From Pleurocapsa sp. PCC 7327 (GTDB taxonomy: Bacteria; Cyanobacteriota; Cyanobacteriia; Cyanobacteriales; Microcystaceae), in NCBI RefSeq assembly GCF_000317025.1, contig NC_019689.1, positions 3,240,024 to 3,304,023 of the forward strand: DNA of 64,000 bases, given 5' to 3'. Under the pieces are notes generated by a model. It was not told the origin of the DNA. It searched no databases and saw only the letters and a list, made by a program, of their open reading frames with translations. Every line of letters begins with the position of its first letter. The stretch's first letter is position 1. A program made the translations under genes and the position numbers. Below, one piece after another: positions 8,744-16,968 of this stretch.

Positions 8744-9220
8744 ATTCTGCCTACCTACTTACGTCAACAACAAGGGACTTTCATCCAACTAAAAAGACAA
8801 GCATGGTATTTACTAACCAATTTAAAGAGTTTAGAAGAAGCAATAAAAGCTTATAAACGGCGAGTCGGGATTGAAGCAATGTTTAAGGATTGTAAAACGG
8901 GTGAATATAATTTAGAAGGGTCTAAAGCCTCAATAGAAAGATTAACTCGCTTAGTTTTATTGATGGCGTTCGCGAAGCGTGCCGGAGGCAATCTCGCCTA
9001 CACGAGTTCAACCTTAAAAGGCAAAATAATTACAGCGAAGGGACAACAACAATACATCGGTCGCTTGAGAAAGATTAAACAATCTTTGACTCCAAACAGT
9101 AATTTTTGGCTCGGATTATATGGAGATGTCTGGATAATAACAAGAGAATTCGTTGCCCCTAGGGGAGAAGAATTGATGAGACTTAACTCAATAAGCTCCC
9201 ATTTTATCAGAGAGGGATAA
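8744..9220 (+). pseudogene. IS4-type transposase, 5'-truncated remnant
   Basis: The frame is open from 8744 after an in-frame TAA; only the C-terminal ~158 residues remain. It holds the YREK signature of IS4-family DDE transposases: Y, then R after 2 residues, E after 3, K after 6, in the segment YKRRVGIEAMFKDCK. This contains the last catalytic acid. The first two catalytic Asp residues are missing, so the element cannot move by itself. An ATG at 8879 would give a 113-residue product, but that is internal. Residues MAFAKRAGGNLAY correspond to an inserted palindromic repeat (8965-8998). Confidence 0.8.
8965..8998. repeat. Small palindromic repeat inserted in frame in the IS4 remnant
   Basis: The segment starts GGCGTTCGCGAAGCGTGCCG and continues with GGAGGCAATC. 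Such GC-rich TTCGCGAA-centred short repeats are common dispersed elements of cyanobacterial genomes. Here it splits an AT-rich transposase frame between LVLLM and YTSSTLKG without breaking it. Confidence 0.55.
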
Positions 9221-9246
9221 GAGCTATGAACATTATACAGCAAGCT

Positions 9247-9607
9247 TTCTAGCTGAGTTGCCACCCCGTCAGATAGTAGGGATTTGTCAATTCATCCGTG
9301 GGAGGATTGTCTGAAAAGATCCCGTCCCAATAAGCATCCTTACCAATCTCAACGGCACCAAAAATATTAGGAATCGCGCAAGAGGCTAGATCCAAAAATC
9401 AATTAATCGCTGCCAAACTGGATTATCGCCTTTTTTCAGAGCATACCAGATCGGAGCCGCACAGATGGCTCCCCCTGAAGTTCCACTTAAACTAACGATC
9501 TCGAACTTATCTTGAATGTTATTCTCAAAAAGTGCTTTCAATGCCCCAGCCGTAAAAGCAGCTTGACCTCCTTCTCCTTGGTAAGCGATCGCAATTCTAG
9601 TCTTCAT
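9247..9607 (-). pseudogene. Patatin-like phospholipase pseudogene with large internal deletion
   Basis: The N-terminal part (9386-9607) reads as a patatin: MKTRIAIAYQGEGGQAAFTAG with the oxyanion Gly loop, and the nucleophile elbow GTSGG. After 73 codons the frame hits TAG. In the next frame the sequence continues as DLASCAIPNIFGAVEIG, then YWDGIFSDNPP, the region around the catalytic Asp of the patatin Ser-Asp dyad. The middle of about 100 residues is missing, so a deletion with frameshift removed it. The reading frame ends at 9247 close to the IS4 remnant. Not functional as a lipase. Confidence 0.75.
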
Positions 9608-9862
9608 GAAAATGGGACTCCCGATAAAAGCTTTCTCGCAATCGAGAGAATTGTAAAATATAAATCATAAAACTTGTCAGCAAAATCTTTATTCAATTTT
9701 GTATATAGTTTGCATAGCTAAAAATCAATTTTTTATCAAAATTCTTGCGTTGAAAACTTTATAACACGTATTCTTATTCTTATGGTAGAAATTAAGCGAC
9801 TGACAAGACTAATGTATTTTTTTATATAATTACGACCAACGCTTAGCCAACAATCAAATTCC

Positions 9863-10198
9863 ATGTTAGAAGCATTCATCTTCGCCACAATATTGTGTGG
9901 ATTTTTCGGCATTATCCTTAAAAAAAATCTAGTGATGAAGATCGTCTCTATGGATGTTATGAGTACAGGAGCGATCGCCTATTACGTATTGATTGCGTCG
10001 CGAGATGGCTTATTTACACCAATTATTTCGGATGTCAAAAATGTCGCTTACTCCGATCCAGTTCCCCAGGCAGTTATTTTAACAGCAATTGTCATTGGTT
10101 TTTCGATTCAGGCTCTCATGCTTGTGGGTGTTATGAAGTTGGCACGGGATAATCCCACTTTAGAAAGTAGCGAAATCGAGAAGAGCAATACTCCATGA
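9863..10198 (+). CDS. mrpC: Mrp antiporter subunit MrpC (NuoK-like)
   Basis: 111 residues with three membrane helices in the NuoK/NdhE pattern: LEAFIFATILCGFFGIIL, a middle helix VMKIVSMDVMSTGAIAYYVLI, and VILTAIVIGFSIQALMLVGVMKLA. The segment DPVPQAVILTAIVIG is the MrpC/NuoK signature. It is part of the multi-subunit Na+/H+ antiporter in the plasma membrane. It starts the visible operon and overlaps mrpD by ATGA. About 250 bases of AT-rich sequence precede it. Confidence 0.9.
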   Translation: MLEAFIFATILCGFFGIILKKNLVMKIVSMDVMSTGAIAYYVLIASRDGLFTPIISDVKNVAYSDPVPQAVILTAIVIGFSIQALMLVGVMKLARDNPTLESSEIEKSNTP

Positions 10199-11634
10199 CT
10201 AACAACATTACGATCGCCTGGCTCGTCTTACCCTTTTTTATCGGATTTACGCTTTATCTGCTGCCCAGACTCGATCGCTATCTAGCACTAGGGGTAGCAT
10301 TCGTTTCGGCAGGATATGCCTTAGAGCTATTTTTCGAGGAATCACCCTTAAAGCTAAAGCTACTAGATAATTTTGGCGTTACTTTAGTAGCCGATCGATT
10401 GAGTGGTTTCTTTATCCTCACCAATGCCCTAGTAACCGCAGCTGTCCTACTCTACTGTTGGCGTAGCGGAAAGAAGGCTTTTTTTTATATGCAGACCATT
10501 ATTCTGCATGGCAGTGTTAATGCCACCTTTATCTGTGCAGATTTGATCAGTTTATACGTGGCTTTAGAGGTAATCAGTATTGCGGCGTTTCTCTTAATTG
10601 CCTATCCCCGTACCGATCGATCGATCTGGGTAGCATTACGCTATCTGTTTGTTAGTAACACGGCAATGCTTTTTTATCTGGTGGGGGCGGTACTAATCTA
10701 TCAGGCGCATCATTCCTTTCATTTTGCCGGTTTGCGCGGTTCTCCGCCAGAAGCGATCGCGCTTATTTTTCTCGGACTCTTGGTAAAAGGGGGCATCTTT
10801 GTATCGGGATTGTGGCTACCGTTGACCCACTCCGAATCAGAAACTCCAGTATCGGCGATGCTGTCGGGAGTAGTGGTCAAAGCAGGAGTTTTTCCGCTAG
10901 TGCGTTGCGCGCTGCTGTTAGAGGAAATCGATCCCATTGTCAGGTTTTTTGGGGTTGGGACAGCACTACTGGGCGTATTTTATGCCGTGTTTGAAAAAGA
11001 TACTAAGCGGATGTTGGCATTTCACACGGTTTCCCAGTTAGGTTTTGTTTTGGCTGCCCCAGTCGTAGGCGGGTTTTATGCCTTAACCCACGGTTTGGTT
11101 AAATCCGCCCTGTTCTTGATCGCTGGTATTCTGCCAAGCCGTAATTTTAAGGAACTGCAACATCAGCCCATCGCTACCCCAATCTGGATTGCCCTGGTTA
11201 TCGCCAGCTTTTCTATATCTGGCTTTCCCCTCTTGTCTGGTTTTGGGGCTAAAGTTTTGACCACTAAGAGTTTGTTGCCTTGGCAGGTTGTTGGGATGAA
11301 TCTTGCCGCACTGGGAACTGCCATCTCCTTTGCTAAATTTATTTTTCTGCCCCATGAGAGGATTGAGAAAAAAGAAGAGGTACAATCTGGTTTTTGGTGG
11401 GCAATGACGATCTTACTCGGCGGATTAATTGCAGCCAACATTGTATATTACGAAGCTTATACCGTAAACAATATCGTCAAACCGCTAGTAACTATTGCTA
11501 TTGGCTGGTTGGCATATATTTTGTTTTTTAAACAGACGGGGATTAAATTATCCCGTGCGATCGAGCAATTCGACCATCAGATCGGGCTGATGAGTCTGAT
11601 GTTAATCTTTCTCTTCTGGATGGTTTGGGCATGA
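10195..11634 (+). CDS. mrpD: Mrp antiporter subunit MrpD (NuoL/M/N-like proton-translocating subunit)
   Basis: 479 residues, about 14 membrane helices, of the NuoM/NuoN antiporter-like family. It has the charged helix SLYVALEVISIAAFLLIAYP with the conserved Glu, a Lys in LLVKGGIFVSGLWLP, and GVVVKAGVFPLVR with the second conserved Lys followed by FEKDTKRMLAFHTVSQLG. These residues carry protons across the membrane. It overlaps mrpC. A 160-base gap separates it from mrpE, the only real gap in the operon. No second NuoL-like subunit is in the visible cluster. Confidence 0.9.
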   Translation: MTNNITIAWLVLPFFIGFTLYLLPRLDRYLALGVAFVSAGYALELFFEESPLKLKLLDNFGVTLVADRLSGFFILTNALVTAAVLLYCWRSGKKAFFYMQTIILHGSVNATFICADLISLYVALEVISIAAFLLIAYPRTDRSIWVALRYLFVSNTAMLFYLVGAVLIYQAHHSFHFAGLRGSPPEAIALIFLGLLVKGGIFVSGLWLPLTHSESETPVSAMLSGVVVKAGVFPLVRCALLLEEIDPIVRFFGVGTALLGVFYAVFEKDTKRMLAFHTVSQLGFVLAAPVVGGFYALTHGLVKSALFLIAGILPSRNFKELQHQPIATPIWIALVIASFSISGFPLLSGFGAKVLTTKSLLPWQVVGMNLAALGTAISFAKFIFLPHERIEKKEEVQSGFWWAMTILLGGLIAANIVYYEAYTVNNIVKPLVTIAIGWLAYILFFKQTGIKLSRAIEQFDHQIGLMSLMLIFLFWMVWA

Positions 11635-11794
11635 GATCGAGTGCGATTGCATACAGATAATTAAATTAAAAGAGAGTGGAAGAGGTGGAGGTAGTCGAAT
11701 GCAGCGAAGGATCTCAAGGGTTTGGAAGTAGAGGAAGAAAAGAAAAAAATCTTGCGATCGTACCTTAACTTTTAACTGATTAGACGAACTTGAT

Positions 11795-12184
11795 ATGATT
11801 AGATATCTGGATTTAATATTACGACTGGCAATCTGGTTTTTGCTCACCGCCGATGCGAGCTTGGCAAATATTATTATCGGTGTTGGTATCGCATTACTCT
11901 TGCCCCGCAGCCATACTGCCCCAGGAGCATTAAAAGATTGGCTGCGAACGTTGTGGGAGATTGTTGTTGCGATTCCCAAAGCATATCTTGAGGCTGTGGA
12001 AATCATCTTCCGTCCCCACAATCACGAAGATGTCACGATGGAGCGAGTCAAACCCCAACGGACGCCGGGACTCATATTTCTAGATATATTTTTGATTACC
12101 TTTACTCCCAAAACCATTGTCTTGAAGTACCACGAAAAAGGCTGGTACGAAGTACACCGAGTGCGGCGGAGGCCACCCAGATGA
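11795..12184 (+). CDS. mrpE: Mrp antiporter subunit MrpE
   Basis: 129 residues. Two N-terminal membrane helices (LILRLAIWFLLTA; NIIIGVGIALLLP) are followed by a cytoplasmic domain with the family motif TPGLIFLDIFLITFTPKTIVL; the usual TPGT/S-like segment is recognisable. It overlaps mrpF by ATGA (12181-12184), so translation is probably coupled. MrpE is needed for normal assembly or activity of the Mrp complex in bacteria where it was tested. Confidence 0.87.
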   Translation: MIRYLDLILRLAIWFLLTADASLANIIIGVGIALLLPRSHTAPGALKDWLRTLWEIVVAIPKAYLEAVEIIFRPHNHEDVTMERVKPQRTPGLIFLDIFLITFTPKTIVLKYHEKGWYEVHRVRRRPPR

Positions 12185-12432
12185 GCCTACTCTTGATTAC
12201 TATGATTCTGGCTCTACTGATCCCGATTTATGAAGCTTGCCAGGATGATGATATTTGGCAGAAGATGTTGGCATTTGCCAGTATTGCCACCAAAACCTCG
12301 ATCGTGATTCTCATGGTATCCGTCCTGCGGGATGATTGGATGATTGGGGTGGTTGCGGTCATTATCCTCAGTGTGGGGAATGCGGGATTAATGCTGCTGG
12401 CACATTTAATCAAACGGATGAGCGAAATATGA
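12181..12432 (+). CDS. mrpF: Mrp antiporter subunit MrpF
   Basis: 83 residues with three membrane helices: LLLITMILALLIPIYEA, MLAFASIATKTSIVILMVSVLR and MIGVVAVIILSVGNAGLMLLAHLI. Size and helix pattern are typical of MrpF. The conserved Asp of this family can be matched to the DDWMIG turn. It overlaps mrpE by 4 bases and mrpG by 4 bases (ATGA at both ends). Confidence 0.85.
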   Translation: MSLLLITMILALLIPIYEACQDDDIWQKMLAFASIATKTSIVILMVSVLRDDWMIGVVAVIILSVGNAGLMLLAHLIKRMSEI

Positions 12433-12707
12433 TCGATCTTTTAGGTTACATCTGTATCGGTATCGGAGTTATTTTCTGGTTCTGGGGAACTTTTCCTTTA
12501 ATAGGTAACAAATCGGTATTATTTAAACTACACAGTTTGTCTGTTGCTGATACCTTGGGTTCGATGAGTATTGTTATTGGTTTGCTGCTGAAGATCCCCA
12601 GAGAGTGGCCACTGTTAATCTTGGCAATCATTACTTTGGCAATCTGGAATACAGTGCTGGGATATGTGTTGGCATACTGTTCCAGTAGCGGAGGCGACAA
12701 TGACTGA
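12429..12707 (+). CDS. mrpG: Mrp antiporter subunit MrpG
   Basis: 92 residues from the ATG at 12429, which overlaps the mrpF stop (ATGA). A longer upstream frame is open but lies inside mrpF. Three helices: LGYICIGIGVIFWFWGTFPLI, SVADTLGSMSIVIGLLL, and PLLILAIITLAIWNTVLGYVLA. The HSLSVADTLG loop matches the MrpG/PhaG signature (H-x-x-S-x-x-D-T-x-G). It overlaps the next gene by 8 bases. Confidence 0.85.
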   Translation: MIDLLGYICIGIGVIFWFWGTFPLIGNKSVLFKLHSLSVADTLGSMSIVIGLLLKIPREWPLLILAIITLAIWNTVLGYVLAYCSSSGGDND

Positions 12708-13323
12708 TAGCTATATCTATGTCATAACTGCTCTACTGCCGTTAACGGCTTGTATGTTGGTATGTCAGGTCAATCCCTATCATGCCCTAGTTATCCGAGG
12801 CATACTGGGAGCGGTAGCAGCGTTGGTGTATGCGGTTTTAGGAGCTGCGGATGTGGCTTTGACTGAAGCCTTGGTAGGTACGATGCTGGCGATTACGCTT
12901 TACGTGGTTGCAGTGCGTTCGTCATTGGTGATGCGGATTGGAATACTCAAGGACGGAACGAGCGAGGGTAGTAAGTCTCTGCAAAACGGCAAAGGCGGAT
13001 GCGATTTTGAAGAATTAGAAGAATTAATAGATAATTTACGAACAACGATTAGCAAATATCATCTGCGTTTGGAGTTAGTGACCTACCCAGATAGACGAGC
13101 TTTAAATCAGGGATTAATCGAAAAAGAAATCCACGCTACCTTGACTAAATCGGAAACATGGGAACGGGATGACCAAAAATGCACAGTAGAAGAGGACGAG
13201 CGACAGCCCTATCAAACCGCGATTGGGGTTCGTCGTCTCTATGAAATCATGCAAAGCGAACTTTCATCATCACGGACAATCCTAACCTATGTTGGCGCAG
13301 CAAAAGCACAGGAGAAGCATTAA
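12700..13323 (+). CDS. DUF4040 (MrpA C-terminal/MbhD-like) Mrp subunit with hydrophilic tail
   Basis: 207 residues from the ATG at 12700, with a GGAGG-like site (12690-12694) overlapping mrpG. Residues 1-90 form three helices with the MbhD/DUF4040 core: YHALVIRGILGAVAALVYAVLGAADVALTEALVGTMLA, including the conserved ADVALTEA. This corresponds to the small domain near the MrpA C-terminus that is a separate gene in cyanobacteria and archaea. Residues ~95-207 are a charged cytoplasmic tail without recognised domain. The stop overlaps the mrpB start (TAATG). Confidence 0.8.
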   Translation: MTDSYIYVITALLPLTACMLVCQVNPYHALVIRGILGAVAALVYAVLGAADVALTEALVGTMLAITLYVVAVRSSLVMRIGILKDGTSEGSKSLQNGKGGCDFEELEELIDNLRTTISKYHLRLELVTYPDRRALNQGLIEKEIHATLTKSETWERDDQKCTVEEDERQPYQTAIGVRRLYEIMQSELSSSRTILTYVGAAKAQEKH

Positions 13324-13985
13324 TGAAATGGATCTACATTGCAGCAGGGATATTGCTATACATCAAAATGATGATTATGCCCAATCCTGCATCAGATGGG
13401 TTCGATATTTCGATTGTCGAAGCGGTTGTCCGAGATAGTGGAGTGCCAAATGCGGTTTCGGGGATCATTTTCAGGAATCGGCTGTATGACACGATCTTTG
13501 AGGTGATCGTATTTACGATCGCAATTTTGGGTTCTTATTTTCTACTGGCTAATGAAAAACCGACCGAGAAAGTTTATCAATTTACCGATCGACCATCAAT
13601 CGTTCTAGCACGTTTGGGAGCAACCATTACCTCGCTAGTAAGCATTGAATTGGCAATTCGAGGACATCTCAGTCCCGGCGGTGGTTTTGCAGCTGGGGTA
13701 GCAGGGGGAACAGCGATCGGTTTGATTGCGATTACCTCGCCATCAGAGTGGATGCAGGGGATCTATCAACGATGGCAAGCTGCTACCTGGGAAAAGGTCT
13801 CAGTTCTGATTTTCATCGTATTGGCAGCTGTGACTCTGCTCGGATTGGAATTCCCCGATGGAGAGTTAGGTACGCTGGTTAGCGGGGGGATTATCCCTTT
13901 ACTCAACATTTTAGTGGCTATCAAAGTCGCTTTAGGTTCGTGGGCTGTTGTTTTACTATTTATTCGTTATCGAGGATTGTTGTAG
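13323..13985 (+). CDS. mrpB: Mrp antiporter subunit MrpB (MnhB domain)
   Basis: 220 residues. The N-terminal ~75 residues resemble the MbhE/MrpA-tail segment (helix, then an extracytoplasmic part, then a helix FEVIVFTIAILGSYFLLA). The C-terminal part is the MnhB domain with the hallmark IRGHLSPGGGFAAGVAGGTAIGLI and two further helices. It is thus the MrpA-tail plus MrpB unit. It is the last gene of the overlapping operon; repeats and a hairpin follow. Confidence 0.85.
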   Translation: MKWIYIAAGILLYIKMMIMPNPASDGFDISIVEAVVRDSGVPNAVSGIIFRNRLYDTIFEVIVFTIAILGSYFLLANEKPTEKVYQFTDRPSIVLARLGATITSLVSIELAIRGHLSPGGGFAAGVAGGTAIGLIAITSPSEWMQGIYQRWQAATWEKVSVLIFIVLAAVTLLGLEFPDGELGTLVSGGIIPLLNILVAIKVALGSWAVVLLFIRYRGLL

Positions 13986-14045
13986 AAGAATCAGAATTTT
14001 TTGACGGTTGGGGGTTTGATGGCTTTAGCGATCGCTCTGGTTAGT

Positions 14046-14083
14046 AATATCAAATAGTAGTGCGGAGCTGCACGGCTTGCGAC
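14046..14083 (+). repeat. 38-bp direct repeat, copy 1
   Basis: Starts AATATCAAATAGTAGTGCGG and ends GGCTTGCGAC. It is identical to 14116-14153, with a 70-base period. It is downstream of mrpB. Confidence 0.85.
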
Positions 14084-14115
14084 GTCGATATTAACACATT
14101 GGCTCAGGAATCTCA

Positions 14116-14153
14116 AATATCAAATAGTAGTGCGGAGCTGCACGGCTTGCGAC
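14116..14153 (+). repeat. 38-bp direct repeat, copy 2, continuing into a hairpin
   Basis: Identical to 14046-14083. The last bases form one arm of GCGACC-AAGAT-GGTCGC (14149-14165), which copy 1 lacks. The sequence GCACTCCTA after the hairpin is the near-complement of the TAGTAGTGC at the repeat's start, so copy 2 may be a complete palindromic element and copy 1 a partial one. Confidence 0.8.
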
Positions 14154-14177
14154 CAAGATGGTCGCACTCCTATTTTT
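14149..14177 (+). terminator. Possible terminator downstream of the mrp operon
   Basis: Stem GCGACC/GGTCGC with a 5-base loop, followed by ACTCCTA and a run of six T. The T run is 8 bases from the stem, so it is not a classic intrinsic terminator. Confidence 0.4.
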
Positions 14178-14293
14178 TGTGTTTATTTAACCGAATTTTA
14201 ATATAAAACGATATTCTTTTCAATACTTGCGCTGGCTTTTAGCCATGTTAGTAACAAGCTAAGATAGTACTAACTTTAGATTCTCTCTTTGCC

Positions 14294-15379
14294 ATGGAGA
14301 CGCTGCCCGAACGCCAATCCACTTCTGACTTTCGAGCCGTGCCCGCTCCGCTCGGCAAGATTCCGCCATGGCTGCGTTTGGGATTAATTTTTCCCCTCAT
14401 TTTTCTCAACGGCTGGCTGATTTCGCTGCTGATTAATTACCTGGAGCCGTTGTTGAGCATTCTGATTACCGCATCGCTACTCGCCTTTTTACTCGACTTT
14501 CCCATTTTGTTTCTTCAGAAACAGGGCATTCCTCGAAAGTTAGCGATCGCGCTGGTTTTGCTCTTAGGGTTGCTAGTCCTGGTACTATTGGGGCTGACTT
14601 TGATTCCCTCGATCGTGCAGCAACTGAGCGATTTAGTCGAAAATTTGCCTGTCTGGATCGAGACGGGAAGTCAACACGTTCAAACCATACAAAAGTGGGC
14701 GATCGCGCAAAAGTTATCCATCGACCTTGGCGATATCGTTGCACAAGCGGCAGCAAGGGTTTCTAACGCGCTACGCACCTTGACCAGTCAACTGCTAAGC
14801 GTTCTACTGAGTACCATTAATAGTCTGGTTAACATTCTCTTGATTTTGGGACTGGCTGTTTTCTTGGTTTTGACGGGAGAAAGCGTCTGGAGGGGGATTT
14901 TTAGCTGGCTTCCGTCGCCTTGGGATGGGCGATTGAGAGAATCAATTCGGCAGACTTTTGAGGCTTACTTTGCTACGCAAGCAATTTTAGCAGGGATTTT
15001 AAGTATTACGCAGACGATCGTTTTTCTCCTGCTCGATGTGCCCTATGCAATTCTATTTGGCTTTGCCATCGGCATGACTACGTTGATCCCCTATGCCAGT
15101 ACCGTGACGATCGCTGTTATTAGTCTCTTACTCGCGCTACAAAATCTTCAATTGGGAATTAAAGTCTTAGTCGCCGCGATTGTTATTGGTCAGATTAATG
15201 ATAGCGTCGTGGCTCCCCGTCTCATGGGCGGCATGACGGGACTCAATCCAGTTTGGATTATCATTTCTCTATTTATTGGAGGGAAGCTGGGAGGAATTTT
15301 AGGGTTGCTAATAGCCGTGCCCACCGCCAGTGTCATCAAGAGTACGACTGACACCTTACGTTCTCCTCATTCGGAGTAA
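14294..15379 (+). CDS. AI-2E/PerM family transporter
   Basis: 361 residues. After ~35 polar residues there are three helices, then an amphipathic cytosolic-like region (IVQQLSDLVENLPVWIETG), followed by a further bundle of about five helices. The family features are ATQAILAGILSITQTIVF, the LIPYASTV motif, and GQINDSVVAPRLMGGMTGLNPVWIIISLFIGGKLGGILGLLIAVP near the C-terminus. Members export AI-2 or act as permeases or Na+/H+ antiporters, so the substrate is open. A strong hairpin follows the stop. Confidence 0.85.
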   Translation: METLPERQSTSDFRAVPAPLGKIPPWLRLGLIFPLIFLNGWLISLLINYLEPLLSILITASLLAFLLDFPILFLQKQGIPRKLAIALVLLLGLLVLVLLGLTLIPSIVQQLSDLVENLPVWIETGSQHVQTIQKWAIAQKLSIDLGDIVAQAAARVSNALRTLTSQLLSVLLSTINSLVNILLILGLAVFLVLTGESVWRGIFSWLPSPWDGRLRESIRQTFEAYFATQAILAGILSITQTIVFLLLDVPYAILFGFAIGMTTLIPYASTVTIAVISLLLALQNLQLGIKVLVAAIVIGQINDSVVAPRLMGGMTGLNPVWIIISLFIGGKLGGILGLLIAVPTASVIKSTTDTLRSPHSE

Positions 15380-15408
15380 GTGGTATATAAGTTAGCAACA
15401 CAAAAAAT

Positions 15409-15438
15409 TTGGGCGTTATTCGTGGAAATAACGCCCAA
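15409..15438. terminator. Hairpin between AI-2E gene and small ORF (convergent genes)
   Basis: A perfect 12-bp stem TTGGGCGTTATT/AATAACGCCCAA with loop CGTGGA, positioned 30 bases after the AI-2E gene stop and ahead of the convergent small gene. The flanking T and A stretches are short; likely a bidirectional transcription end. Confidence 0.65.
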
Positions 15439-15499
15439 TTCTCTCGTATTCTTATCCTTAGTTCGATGCAATGCAATTGTTAGCTCTAGAATTCTTTTC

Positions 15500-15700
15500 T
15501 TAGCTTAGTGCAGCATGGCTGCGATCGTAATTTTTCCTAAAAGTAGGTTGAGCCTTGCCTTGAATGCTAGTCCAGTATTCATTATCCACATCTACGCCAA
15601 TTTCAGATGCAGCACGCTCCAGCATTGCTTGCTGTCGATGCTTGACTGCATGGTGGTGGCGCATCATTAGGGCACGAGCTTGTTGTTCGGCAGACATCAT
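15500..15700 (-). CDS. Conserved-looking small cyanobacterial protein, function unknown
   Basis: 66 residues with a clear GGAGG 6-8 bases before a double ATG (15700/15697), so initiation is well supported. The N-terminal half is a charged helix rich in Ala, Gln, Arg and His (AEQQARALMMRHHHAVKHRQQAMLERAASEIG); the C-terminal part has Tyr and Trp and ends KNYDRSHAALS. No Cys, no membrane segment. A His cluster could bind metal, but that is speculation. Confidence 0.65.
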   Translation of the reverse strand: MMSAEQQARALMMRHHHAVKHRQQAMLERAASEIGVDVDNEYWTSIQGKAQPTFRKNYDRSHAALS

Positions 15701-15855
15701 TCTTTCCTCCGAATTGCTTATTGAGTGTCATTAATGGTTGAATTTGCTTTCTTCTATTATATATAACACAAAATTCTGTATTAGATTTTACAAAATGCTG
15801 ATAAAAAACATAAATTTATAAAATTTTTGGGATCGCTCTTGTTTTTATCGTAGCT

Positions 15856-16764
15856 TTAACCTTCCTGACTTATTGACAAAATCCAGTTTTGCAAAATCGG
15901 GTTAACTATCTCCGGGGCTTCATCTTGAGGACAATGACCCACGCCTTCAAGGGGAATAAACTGTTGCACTGCGGGAAAATCAGCCAGCTTGCGCCCTAAC
16001 TCTATCGGTTCCCAAGGATCTTCAGTTCCCCAGAGGATCAAGACAGGGCAGGAAAGAAGGGGCAGCAAATCTTCTGGTAGCGGACCATAAGAATAGCGAG
16101 TAAACGCGAGAAACACGTCTGCCGCTCCTTTATCTGTTGTTGGTTGCATAATGATATCGATGAGTTCGTCGGTGACGGCTTCCTGACGGCAGTATGCTTG
16201 TCGCAAAATTTTACGAACGACTTCAGGTCGAGCAATTTGTTTAAAGAATAGATAGCCGATTAACTTATTGCCTAAAAGTTGTTGTAATATGTAGGAGCCA
16301 AGGTTTTCATACCAGAGCAATTGCCCTCTTTTGCGATCGTGAAGCAATCGCAGAGTGCAGTTAAGCAAAGCAACTCCCAAAACGAGATCTGGATTATCTA
16401 CCGCCGCTTGCATCGCTACGATACAGCCGATAGAGTTGCCAACTAAAAAAACAGGGCTACCGACGACCTCGCGACAAAAATCTGCGACCTGCTGTCCCCA
16501 AGTTTCAAACGTGTAATCGATCTCTACGCCGGGAGTTGGTTTTGCCGATCCCCCAAAACCAATCAAGTCGATCGCGTAGCAACGACAATTTTCTCCCAAA
16601 ATGGGCAGATTTTTGCGCCAATGTGCCCAAGAAGCTCCAAAGCCATGTATTAGGACTACCGCAGCTCCTTTTTCTCCCACGCTTTGATAACAAATGGGAA
16701 AACCTTTCCAAGTCCAGATTTTAGGAGATGCATCCGAAATGCGGTGATTTTTTAGTTGTTTCAT
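15856..16764 (-). CDS. Alpha/beta-fold hydrolase
   Basis: 302 residues with the complete catalytic triad context: oxyanion HGFGASWAHW, nucleophile elbow GNSIGC, acid in LILWGTEDPWEP, and His in EGVGHCPQDEAPE. The topology fits soluble monomeric hydrolases of the type found widely in cyanobacteria and plastids, in some cases chlorophyll- or lipid-related. The Cys after SIG is unusual. The precise substrate is unknown. No co-oriented neighbour within 200 bases. Confidence 0.85.
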   Translation of the reverse strand: MKQLKNHRISDASPKIWTWKGFPICYQSVGEKGAAVVLIHGFGASWAHWRKNLPILGENCRCYAIDLIGFGGSAKPTPGVEIDYTFETWGQQVADFCREVVGSPVFLVGNSIGCIVAMQAAVDNPDLVLGVALLNCTLRLLHDRKRGQLLWYENLGSYILQQLLGNKLIGYLFFKQIARPEVVRKILRQAYCRQEAVTDELIDIIMQPTTDKGAADVFLAFTRYSYGPLPEDLLPLLSCPVLILWGTEDPWEPIELGRKLADFPAVQQFIPLEGVGHCPQDEAPEIVNPILQNWILSISQEG

Positions 16765-16968
16765 ATTTAATTTGCATGTGTTAGCTTGCTAAAAAGCCTA
16801 CTATTATTGAGAAAGTAGGATTTAAAAATTAAACTTTAAACTTTGTATGGCAGAAAAGAAGAGGACATAACCTACAGAAAAAGAAAACGAGATTATTGCC
16901 CTAGTTTTTACATTTTGTAATAGTTCCTGCCAGACTGCCAAGGAAAACCGAGGTAGGGAAGTGCGAGT

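Larger units (their letters stand above)
13986..14293. other. Post-operon intergenic region with direct repeats
   Basis: 308 bases with no ORF. It contains two 38-bp direct repeats and a hairpin after the second, which may end mrp transcription, and presumably the promoter of the AI-2E family gene; no clear promoter boxes were found. Confidence 0.5.

Noticed and set aside
14046-14153. Possible CRISPR or attachment-site repeats
   Set aside because: Only two copies 70 bases apart, no integrase or cas gene; the best reading is a partial duplication of a palindromic repeat.
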